A stretch of DNA of 5,987 nt from Gemmatimonadota bacterium. Its GTDB lineage: Bacteria; GCA-2686955. Below, one piece after another: positions 1-5,987 of the stretch (position 1 is its first letter; each line of letters opens with the position of its first letter). The DNA is taken from the NCBI GenBank assembly GCA_026991065.1, contig JALXCG010000429.1:1-5987 (forward strand), given 5' to 3'. Under the pieces are notes generated by a model that worked only from the letters and a program-made list of their open reading frames with translations, did no database searches and had not been told where the DNA came from. The position numbers and the translations under genes are program-made.

Positions 1-84
1 CGCCGCCGCGACAGGTCTCCTGGACACCCCGCGACGACGGCGCTTTCAGCACAGCAATGCGCTCCCCCGCCAGCGCTCAGCCGC

Positions 85-3000
85 TCACGCCACCGGCTCG
101 GGCGCGTAGGAGATCTTCGCCAGCTGCGAATAGAGGCGCCAGCGTGCCTCCGCCGCCTGCTGCGCTTGTTCCAGATAACGCTTCGCATTCTCCGGATTGC
201 TCTTGGTCAGCATCTTGAAGCGGTTCTCGCTGTAGGTAAACTCCTCCACCCGGCGCTTCGGCGCCTTGCTGTCGAGGTGCAGCGGATTCTTGCCCTCCTT
301 GGCCAGCTGCGGATTGTAGCGATAGAGCGGCAGCATGCCGGTTTCAACCAACGTCTTCTGGTGGTCCAACCCCTTGTTCATGGGGAAACCGTGCGCGATG
401 CAGTGGCTGTAGGCGATGATCAGCGACGCACCCGGATACGCTTCCGCCTCGAGAAACGCTTTCACGCACTGATTGTCGTTGGCGCCCATCGCCACCTGCG
501 CGACGTAGATCGAGCCGTAGGTCTGAGCAATCATCCCCAGATCCTTCTTGCCCATCGGCTTGCCGCTAAAAGCGAACTTCGCCACCGCGCCCAGCGGCGT
601 CGCCTTCGACGCCTGCCCGCCGGTGTTGGAGTAGACCTCGGTATCGAGCACCAGCACATTCACATTGCGTCCGGACGCCAGCACATGGTCGAGACCACCA
701 TAGCCGATGTCATAGGCCCAACCGTCGCCCCCGACAATCCACACCGCCTTCTTCACCAGCACGTCGGCAAGACTTACCAGATGCTTCGCCTCTTCCGATG
801 CATCGCCGGCCAGCGCCTCTTTCAGCGCCCGCACCCGCTCCCGCTGCGCCGCAATCTCCTCCTCGTTGTTCTGTTCCGCCTCCAGCAGCCCACTCACCAA
901 AGTGTCGCCCAACTTGCCCGCCAATCGGCGCACCAACTCACGCGCAAACTCATTCTGCTTGTCAAGCGTCAAACGGAACCCGAGGCCGAACTCGGCATTG
1001 TCTTCGAAGAGCGAATTGCACCAGGCCGGACCGCGGCCATCGCCATTCACCGTGTAGGGCGTGGTGGGCAGATTGCCGCCGTAGATCGACGAGCAACCGG
1101 TCGCGTTGGCGATCAGCGCCCGGTCGCCGAAGAGTTGCGTGAGCAACTTCACATAGGGTGTCTCACCACAACCACTGCACGCCCCGGAGAACTCGAAAAG
1201 CGGTTGCAACAACTGGCTCCCCTTCACCGTGTGGATTCGCGGCACGGTGCGCTCCAACTCCGGCAGCCCGAGGAAGAAGTTGAAATTGTCGCGCTCCTGC
1301 GCCCGCAGCGGTGGCTGCGGCGCCATGTCCAGACTCTTGTGCTTCGGATTCTGTTTATCCTTGGCGGGGCAGACCTCCACGCAAAGCTCACACCCGGTAC
1401 AGTCTTCCGGCGCCACCTGCACACAATAGACAGAATTTTCCGGGAACTCCTTGCCCTTGGTCTTGCGCCACTTGAAGCTCTCCGGCGCACCCTCGGTCAA
1501 GGCCGCATCAAAAACCTTGGTGCGAATCGCCGCGTGCGGGCAGACCAGCGCGCACTTGCCGCACTCCACACACAGATCTTCGTCCCAGACCGGGATCTCC
1601 AGCGCAATGTTGCGCTTCTCGTACGCCGCCGTTCCCAGCGGGAAAGTGCCATCCGGCTCGAACGCGCTCACCGGCACATCATCCCCCTTGCCGAGAATGA
1701 TCTTCTCCACCACCGTGCGCACATACTCCGGAGCGTCCTCAGGCACCGTCGGCGGCCGCCCGAAACTGCTGCTGACCGCCGCCGGCACCTCCACCTGATG
1801 CAGATTTTCCAGGGTCATGTCCACCGCGGCGAAGTTCAGCTCCACAATCCGGTCGCCCTTGGCGCCGTAGGTCTTCTTGATCGCCTCCTTGATCGCCGTG
1901 ATCGCCTCGTCGCGCGGCAGCACTCCGCTGATGGCGAAGAAGCAGGTCTGCATGATGGTGTTCACGCGATTGCCCATGCCCGCCTCGCGCGCCACCTTGT
2001 AGGCATCGATCACGTAGAACTTGCACTGCTTCTCAATCAGCCCCGCTTGCACCTCGCGCGGCAGGGTGTCCCACACACTTTCCGGCGGCGCCTGGCTGTT
2101 GAGCAGGAACGTCGCTCCGGGAAGCGCGTGCTCCAACATGTCGAAACGCTCCAGGAACACCGTCTGGTGACAACCGATAAAATTGGCCTTGTCGATCAAG
2201 TAGGCCGACTTGATCGGGTGCTTGCCGAAGCGCACATGCGACACAGTTACCGCGCCTGCCTTCTTCGAATCATAAACAAAGTAGCCCTGCGCGTAATTGT
2301 CGGTTTGGGTGCCGATGATCTTGATTGTGTTCTTGTTCGCCCCGACCGTGCCGTCCGACCCGAGACCGTAGAAGAGCGCCCGGTGCACCCCCTCCTGCTC
2401 GGTCGAGTAGTTCGGGTCGTAGAGCAGGCTGCTGCCCGAAACATCGTCGTTGATGCCGATGGTAAATCCATTTTTCGGCCGCTCCCGCCGCAGCTCGTCG
2501 TAGACCGCCTTCACCATCGGCGGATTGAACTCCTTCGACGACAGCCCATAGCGCCCGCCGATCACCAGCGGGAACGATTCACAGGGCCCCTCACCGGCGG
2601 CGAAAAGTTCGCTCAGCGCAGTGACCACATCCTTATACAGCGGCTCACCGCCGGCGCCGGCCTCCTTGGTGCGGTCAAGCACCGCAATCCGCCTGGTCGT
2701 CCGCGGCAGCGCCCGCGCCAAATGACGCGCCGAGAAAGGCCGATAGAGGCGCACCTCGACCACCCCGACCTTGCGTCCCTCGGCATTCATCCGCGCGCAC
2801 ACCTCTTCCACAGTCTGCGCGCCACAGCCCATGATCACAATCACATCTTCGGCATCGTCCGCGCCATAATAATCGAAAAGGTGATACTTCCGCCCCACCC
2901 GCTCGGCAAAACGATCCATCGTCCGCTGCACCACATCGGGGCACGCCGCATAGAACGGCTCGGCCCGCTCGCGCGCCTGGAAGAACACATCCGGGTTCTG

Positions 3001-3657
3001 CGAACTGCCCCGCAACACCGGCCGGTCCGGCGACAATCCCCGCTGCCGGTGCGCCCGCACCAGATCGTCGCGGATCATGTAGCGCAGATCATCGTCGGTC
3101 AACTCCTCCACTTTCGCCACTTCATGCGACACCCGGAACCCCTCGAAAAAGTGCACAAAGGGAACCCGCGATTCCAGCGTGGCCGCGGTCGCGATCACCG
3201 CCATGTCCCCCACCTCCTGCACCGAGCCGGAAGCGAGCAGCGCGAAACCGGTTGAGCGCACCGCCATGATGTCGCTGTGGTCGCCGAATATGGAGAGCGC
3301 GTGTGTTGCGACCGTGCGCGCCGAAACGTGAAAAACCGTCGGCAACAATTCACCCGCCGCTTTGTACATCGTCGGGATCATCAGCAGCAGCCCCTGCGAC
3401 GCGGTAAAAGTTGTCGTCAGCGAACCGCTCTGCAGCGCCCCGTGAACCGCCCCCGACGCGCCCCCTTCGCTCTGCATCTCCACCACATCCGGAACCGTAC
3501 CCCAGATATTCTTCTGCCCCAGCGCCGACCACTGATCGGCCCACTCCCCCATTCCGGAGGAGGGAGTGATGGGGTAGATCGCGATCACTTCGTTGATGCG
3601 GTGCGCCACGCTGGCGGCAGCTTCGTTGCCGTCAATCGTCAAAACTTTGCGAGTCAT
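85..3657 (-). CDS. nifJ: Pyruvate:ferredoxin (flavodoxin) oxidoreductase, single-chain type
   Basis: Cytoplasmic enzyme: pyruvate + CoA + oxidised ferredoxin/flavodoxin gives acetyl-CoA + CO2 + reduced carrier. Numbered from the start MTRKV, the 1,190-residue chain has the family's domains in order. The N-terminal pyrimidine-binding domain has YPITPSSG near 28-35, with T31, E64 and R114. The second domain covers about 260-415, and the third, with GSDGTVGANKNTIK, about 416-625. A two-cluster ferredoxin domain has C696/C699/C702/C706 and C753/C756/C759/C763. The C-terminal diphosphate domain has GDGWAYDIGYGG at 977-988, D978, T1006 and N1011. C827, C830, C855 and C1086 are the proximal-cluster ligands. 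As I recall the Desulfovibrio africanus enzyme (1,232 residues), these C-terminal ligands sit at a constant +15 offset. The D. africanus C-terminal extension (about 60 residues) is absent, as in other NifJ/YdbK-type proteins. Two ATGs are adjacent (3660 and 3657). I chose 3657 because GGAG lies 7 nt upstream of it but only 4 nt from the other. No frameshift or missing catalytic residue is seen. A dedicated nitrogen-fixation role is not shown, since no nif neighbour is visible. Confidence 0.97.
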   Translation of the reverse strand: MTRKVLTIDGNEAAASVAHRINEVIAIYPITPSSGMGEWADQWSALGQKNIWGTVPDVVEMQSEGGASGAVHGALQSGSLTTTFTASQGLLLMIPTMYKAAGELLPTVFHVSARTVATHALSIFGDHSDIMAVRSTGFALLASGSVQEVGDMAVIATAATLESRVPFVHFFEGFRVSHEVAKVEELTDDDLRYMIRDDLVRAHRQRGLSPDRPVLRGSSQNPDVFFQARERAEPFYAACPDVVQRTMDRFAERVGRKYHLFDYYGADDAEDVIVIMGCGAQTVEEVCARMNAEGRKVGVVEVRLYRPFSARHLARALPRTTRRIAVLDRTKEAGAGGEPLYKDVVTALSELFAAGEGPCESFPLVIGGRYGLSSKEFNPPMVKAVYDELRRERPKNGFTIGINDDVSGSSLLYDPNYSTEQEGVHRALFYGLGSDGTVGANKNTIKIIGTQTDNYAQGYFVYDSKKAGAVTVSHVRFGKHPIKSAYLIDKANFIGCHQTVFLERFDMLEHALPGATFLLNSQAPPESVWDTLPREVQAGLIEKQCKFYVIDAYKVAREAGMGNRVNTIMQTCFFAISGVLPRDEAITAIKEAIKKTYGAKGDRIVELNFAAVDMTLENLHQVEVPAAVSSSFGRPPTVPEDAPEYVRTVVEKIILGKGDDVPVSAFEPDGTFPLGTAAYEKRNIALEIPVWDEDLCVECGKCALVCPHAAIRTKVFDAALTEGAPESFKWRKTKGKEFPENSVYCVQVAPEDCTGCELCVEVCPAKDKQNPKHKSLDMAPQPPLRAQERDNFNFFLGLPELERTVPRIHTVKGSQLLQPLFEFSGACSGCGETPYVKLLTQLFGDRALIANATGCSSIYGGNLPTTPYTVNGDGRGPAWCNSLFEDNAEFGLGFRLTLDKQNEFARELVRRLAGKLGDTLVSGLLEAEQNNEEEIAAQRERVRALKEALAGDASEEAKHLVSLADVLVKKAVWIVGGDGWAYDIGYGGLDHVLASGRNVNVLVLDTEVYSNTGGQASKATPLGAVAKFAFSGKPMGKKDLGMIAQTYGSIYVAQVAMGANDNQCVKAFLEAEAYPGASLIIAYSHCIAHGFPMNKGLDHQKTLVETGMLPLYRYNPQLAKEGKNPLHLDSKAPKRRVEEFTYSENRFKMLTKSNPENAKRYLEQAQQAAEARWRLYSQLAKISYAPEPVA

Positions 3658-3660
3658 CAT

Positions 3661-3805
3661 TCTTCTCCGTCGGCCAGGCCTGCCTCTTGCCAATCAAACA
3701 CGCGTCTTTTTATCCACACACCGGTCACCGGCGGCCCGTAACGCCACCGCCGAATGCGCGCCCTCCCGAACAGAGTCCGTTGTCGCGCCGGCGCACCCGC
3801 GGCGA
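3661..3805 (-). promoter_or_regulatory. nifJ leader/upstream region, promoter not resolved
   Basis: This 145-bp stretch separates the nifJ start from the 167-bp repeat element and must hold the native promoter unless transcription begins further upstream. It contains a less GC-rich run (about 3693-3720, GGATAAAAAG and TGTTTGATTG on the minus strand) where a -10 element could sit. No hexamer pair with good -35/-10 match and 16-18 bp spacing is present. A perfect 5-bp-arm palindrome with one central base, CCGGTCACCGG, lies at 3721-3731 and could be a small operator or chance in GC-rich DNA. The regulatory role is inferred from position only. Confidence 0.35.
3665..3668 (-). promoter_or_regulatory. 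Ribosome binding site of nifJ
   Basis: On the minus strand the sequence reads CGGAGAAGAATGATGACT. The GGAG core is 7 nt from the second ATG (3657) and 4 nt from the first (3660). It decides against the longer reading that begins at 3693, whose extra residues are arginine-rich and unlike the family's N-terminus. Confidence 0.7.
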
Positions 3806-3972
3806 TAGGAGCCTGTCGCGCATTGGCTTTCGAGCCCCGTGTTCGGGCCTGCTTCGAGATCAAGGCGCTGAGTCCGCCGGAAGGCTGGTTGCCTTTCAAG
3901 GACTTGGCAACGCAGAGATCGGAGCAGGGACGGATGCGGGGCGACGCAAAAACAATGTGCGACAGGCTCCTA
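3806..3972. mobile_element. 167-bp MITE-like element, copy 1
   Basis: The ends are inverted repeats: 3806-3825 reads TAGGAGCCTGTCGCGCATTG, and the reverse complement of 3953-3972 matches it at 19 of 20 positions. A second copy of exactly the same length lies at 5478-5644 in the same orientation, differing at 14 of 167 positions (about 92% identity; 10 transitions, 4 transversions). The core carries a small hairpin at 3881-3895 (AAGGC, 5-nt loop, GCCTT). Both ends abut TA, which could be a 2-bp target duplication. Reading frames pass through the element, but only 3 of the 12 codons that differ between copies are silent in the best plus-strand frame, so it is unlikely to code. No transposase is present, so I infer a non-autonomous element moved in trans by an insertion sequence with matching ends. 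Family unassigned. An alternative is an intergenic repeat mobilised in another way. Confidence 0.75.
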
Positions 3973-4621
3973 GGTGTGGAGCTTGGAACAGAATCGGCAT
4001 CGATCGCCAAACCGGACCGCACGGCACCAGCAGCCGGCCCCGGGGCATCGATGGGGGAGCGTCTCGCTCGGGGCGCATACTACTCCCCTTGGCCGCCGGA
4101 TCCAAACCCCGCGTAACGAAGCCCGCCGATTGTCCCGCCATCCTGTCAATGGCCTCTATTTTGCAGGCAATTGCACCGATCAAGCGGATCTCCGAATCCG
4201 CCCCGCGTGCCCTCCCATTCGCTCTTCTCTGGCAAGGAGCACCGCCCGGGCCACTCCCCGCGCCTCGCTCATACCATCGGTGCAGTGCGCGCTTCGCACC
4301 GCCCGGATCAGGCCGAGCCCGCGGATCCGCCCAGCGCCGATGCCCTCGGCTCCACCGCGCGCCCTCCCTCTGCTCCCGCGCCTCCTCTGGAAGGCGAAAG
4401 CTCTCCGCGCCCCACCGCCGCCGACCGCAGCACGGCACAGCGCACAACGCACAATGCGGCCACCGGAATCCCCTGCCTGGTTTTGCAACTCCGTTCCAGC
4501 ACGCCGGTTCCCGCTCTTCTCCAAGGTCAGCAGAGTGCCCGATGCCAGGCCATAAAGGCCCGGGAGGCCATCGCGCCTCAATCGCGCCGCGGGGAGCCAG
4601 CCCCACACCACAGACGACGAC
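3973..4621. other. Unassigned 650-bp region between repeat copy 1 and the CotH relic
   Basis: I recognise no gene, RNA or repeat here. Open frames exist on both strands, including one of about 236 codons on the minus strand, but their products are rich in Arg, Ala, Gly and Pro with no motif, as expected of random GC-rich DNA. The plus strand is strongly C-biased: of the 60 bases from 4201, I count 30 C and 14 G. The CotH frame is closed by TAA at 4553-4555, so the lost 5' part of that gene is not continuous with this stretch. It may be decayed coding DNA, possibly from a minus-strand gene, but this is inference. Confidence 0.4.
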
Positions 4622-5475
4622 TCAGATGCGGGCAACGGAGACCATGTCGCCGCCACTTTTCGCTATCGGGAGCGCGACTACCCCAACGTCGGCGTGCGCT
4701 TCAGAGGAGAGTTGTCGGTGTGGGGGTCCGAGCGAAAAAAGCTCCTCAAGATCAAATTCGACGCACTGGTCCCGGACCAGCGCTTTTTCGGTCTAAAGAA
4801 GCTGGGCCTGAGCAACGGTTTCCGTGACCCCACAATGCTCCGGGAGAAGCTCTTTTGCGACGCGGTGATAAGTTGCTGCCGGCGGGCCGGGCGAGCTTCG
4901 CCAAGCTCTCGATCAATGGCGACCATTGGGGGCTCTCTCTGAATGTTGAGCAGGTCGACAAGATCTTTCTCCGGCAACAGTTTGGCAAGAGTGAAGATGG
5001 CAACCTGTTCAAGGGCGATCCGCAGGGGTGGCTGGTGTGGGTGGGGCTGGAGCAGCAAAACTACTACGACAAATATGAGCCAAGAACCAACGAAAGCGCC
5101 AACGATTGGTCCGATCTGCTGGACCTGATCGACCAGGTGGACAACTCCGCTCTGCAAGCTTTTCCCGACACAGTGGAGGCGGCGCTCCATCTGCGCACCT
5201 TTCTTTTTCGCTCCGCCTTCTACAATCTCTACATCTCACTCGACAGCTGTGTGGGGGTGGAACACTATTTCCATCTGTACCATCGCGACGACAGCGACCG
5301 TTTCACCATGCTGCCATAGGACGGCAGTGAGGCGTTCGCCGCCTGCCCGGCGTATGCGTGGCCCGATCTGCTCGACCTGCCGCTCTTGTGGCAACGGCCG
5401 GTAGAGGAGGCGCCTCGCCCGCTGGTCAACCGGGCGTTCGACATTTCAACATGCGGTTCACCAGCAGCGCTGTAG
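4622..5475 (+). pseudogene. Degraded CotH-family protein kinase gene
   Basis: CotH proteins are atypical protein kinases; the Bacillus spore-coat member phosphorylates coat proteins, while roles in most other bacteria are unknown. Family features appear in order but in two frames. From 4640 to about 4872 one frame gives DHVAATFRYRERDYPNVGVR, FRG, LKIKFD, RFFGLKKLGLSN and DPTMLREKL. From about 4873 the next frame gives KLLPAGRASFAKLSINGDHW, GLSLNVEQVDK, DGNLFKGDP, YEPRTNESANDWSDLLDLID and VEHYFHLYH. This frame stops at TAG (5317-5319), exactly where the family has Trp in the LPWD motif, and then reads on as DGSEAFAACPAYAWPDLLDL and RPLVNRAFDIS to a stop at 5473-5475, 2 bp before repeat copy 2. 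No start codon with a ribosome binding site or signal peptide is seen; the frame is closed at 4553-4555. Roughly 270 codons of homology remain and the C-terminal part is missing. Two lesions plus both ends lost make this a pseudogene. Residual sequencing error could explain one lesion but not all. Confidence 0.85.
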
Positions 5476-5477
5476 TC

Positions 5478-5644
5478 AAGGAGCCTGTCGCGCATTGGCT
5501 TTCGAGCCCCATATTCGGGCCTGCTTCGAGATCAAGGCGCTGAGTCCGCAGGAAGGCTGGTTGCCTTTCAAGGACTTAGCAACGCAGAGATCGGAGCAGG
5601 AACGAGTGCGGGGCGACGTGAAGACAATGCGCGACACGCTCCAA
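5478..5644. mobile_element. 167-bp MITE-like element, copy 2
   Basis: Same length, orientation and layout as the copy at 3806-3972. The left end GGAGCCTGTCGCGCATTG (5480-5497) is identical to that of copy 1; the reverse complement of the right end (5625-5642) matches it at 17 of 18 positions. Each copy has one terminal mismatch, at different places, so the ends have diverged independently. The internal hairpin is kept at 5553-5567. The bases just outside the 18-bp ends are AA on both sides, matching a 2-bp duplication, against TA for copy 1. The left end lies 2 bp after the last readable stop of the CotH relic, so this copy probably landed in, or at a deletion end of, that gene. Confidence 0.75.
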
Positions 5645-5810
5645 GCCGATCCGGCAATTCGCCACCAAGGCCTCACCTGCGTCGTTGGCCGCGGGCGCTC
5701 AGCCACCCGGAGCAGAATTGCGGAATCGGGAGAAGGAGACCGGGCAGTGCTGGCTTCCTTGCGGGAATGGGTTCCTCCGCGCAATCCACGATCGGCAGTG
5801 GCGCAACCGT
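5645..5810. other. Spacer between repeat copy 2 and the Uma2-type gene end
   Basis: I see no gene, terminator hairpin with a U-tract, or repeat in this 166-bp stretch. CotH homology does not visibly resume after the repeat element. The stretch is downstream of the minus-strand gene ending at 5811. Confidence 0.4.
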
Positions 5811-5987
5811 TCAGTCGCGGGCATGTGGATCAATCCCGTGCGCCATCAGGAGTGCCCGCAGCCGAGTTTTTTCCTCCTCGGCTCGCTGCGCCCGAGCTTT
5901 CTCCTCTGCGACGCGCCTTTCGGCGGCTTCAGCCCGAGCCTTCTCCTCTTCAGCCCGAGCCTTCTCCTCCTCAGCCCGGGTCTTGGC
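5811..5987 (-). CDS. C-terminal fragment of a Uma2-family (DUF820) protein, runs off right edge
   Basis: Minus-strand reading from the window edge gives 58 codons and a TGA at 5811-5813. The visible part is almost wholly a charged helix with seven-residue periodicity (TRAEEEKARAEEEKARAE and similar, about residues 1-43), followed by LRALLMAHGIDPHARD. Many Uma2-family proteins (putative PD-(D/E)XK-type endonucleases, abundant in cyanobacteria and other environmental bacteria) end in such an Ala/Arg/Glu coiled coil followed by a short L-R-x-x-G-I-D-P tail. The catalytic domain lies outside the window, so the family call rests on the tail alone; another coiled-coil protein is possible. Truncation is due to the window edge, with no lesion seen. 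The gene converges on the CotH relic and repeat copy 2. Confidence 0.65.
   Translation of the reverse strand, partial: AKTRAEEEKARAEEEKARAEAAERRVAEEKARAQRAEEEKTRLRALLMAHGIDPHARD
5928..5987. repeat. 21-bp tandem repeat inside the coiled-coil coding region
   Basis: Two perfect 21-bp units lie at 5928-5948 and 5949-5969 (TTCAGCCCGAGCCTTCTCCT plus C), followed by a partial, slightly diverged third at 5970-5987 cut by the window edge. Each unit encodes seven residues (EEKARAE in the minus-strand frame), so unit changes keep the frame and lengthen or shorten the helix by one heptad. Confidence 0.8.

Noticed and set aside
1-52. Possible downstream cistron on the minus strand beginning with GTG at 50-52, with a GGGGGAG about 9 nt upstream
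   Set aside because: Only 17 codons are visible (VLKAPSSRGVQETCRGG), with no recognisable homology and no ATG. It cannot be told from chance without sequence to the left.
1-84. Terminator after nifJ
   Set aside because: Only very short inverted matches (for example CAGG/CCTG at 12-22) and no stable GC stem followed by a T-run on the minus strand.
166-3255. Open frame of 1,029 codons on the plus strand opposite nifJ
   Set aside because: It lies entirely antisense to a clearly conserved gene, codon-aligned with it. Long antisense frames of this kind are expected in GC-rich coding DNA, and its His/Arg/Leu-rich product has no motif.
3678-3693. Sigma-54-like site on the minus strand, TTGGCAAGAGGCAGGC (GG and GC separated by 10)
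   Set aside because: The -12 half is poor, and the implied start would fall in the ribosome binding site a few bases before the ATG, leaving no usable leader.
3806-3972. Small protein encoded by the repeat element
   Set aside because: In the best plus-strand frame, 9 of 12 differing codons change the residue, there is no dedicated start or ribosome binding site, and the frames simply continue into different flanks.
3896-4606. Open frame of 236 codons on the minus strand
   Set aside because: Composition is that of random GC-rich sequence, it starts without a good ribosome binding site and ends inside the repeat element.
3687-4796. Open frame of 369 codons on the plus strand
   Set aside because: It crosses the repeat element and runs out of frame through the CotH relic; the product is Arg/Pro/Ser-rich with no recognisable domain.
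4862-4885. Programmed frameshift in the CotH gene
   Set aside because: No slippery heptamer, and a second independent lesion (amber codon) plus missing gene ends point to decay.
5928-5987. Short direct repeats as a CRISPR array
   Set aside because: The units are contiguous with no spacers and encode an in-frame heptad repeat.

Overview
The window (5,987 bp, GC-rich) looks like a bacterial chromosome segment: one large intact gene on the left and a decayed, mobile-element-marked accessory stretch on the right. The intact gene is a fused homodimer-type pyruvate:ferredoxin/flavodoxin oxidoreductase (nifJ/por). Such a gene implies anaerobic or facultatively anaerobic low-potential electron metabolism. 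The GC-rich codon use, the CotH-type relic and the Uma2-type coiled-coil tail fit many environmental bacteria, and I cannot name a phylum from the sequence alone.

Layout. 1-84: short tail after nifJ, with no certain feature. 85-3657 (minus): nifJ, 1,190 residues, with all expected thiamine diphosphate, magnesium and three-cluster ligands. 3661-3805: nifJ leader with a clear ribosome binding site but no convincing promoter. 3806-3972: copy 1 of a 167-bp element with 18-20-bp terminal inverted repeats (MITE-like). 3973-4621: about 650 bp, strongly C-rich on the plus strand, in which I recognise no gene. 4622-5475 (plus): remnant of a CotH-family protein kinase gene, broken by a frameshift near 4873 and by an amber codon at 5317-5319, with no recognisable 5' end and no complete 3' end. 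5478-5644: copy 2 of the 167-bp element, same orientation, about 92% identical to copy 1. 5645-5810: spacer with nothing recognised. 5811-5987 (minus): the last 58 codons of a gene running off the right edge, a charged coiled coil with a tail typical of Uma2-family (DUF820) putative endonucleases.

How the parts relate. NifJ would oxidise pyruvate to acetyl-CoA and CO2 and pass electrons to ferredoxin or flavodoxin; no partner gene is visible. The region to its right is best read as a graveyard: two copies of a non-autonomous element bracket a dead CotH gene and unassigned DNA. No transposase lies in the window, so the elements would need one supplied from elsewhere.

The most notable unexplained item is the 167-bp repeat pair. 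It has matching inverted ends, a small internal hairpin, candidate 2-bp target duplications (TA and AA), and no sign of protein-level selection. I found no convincing new multi-gene system.
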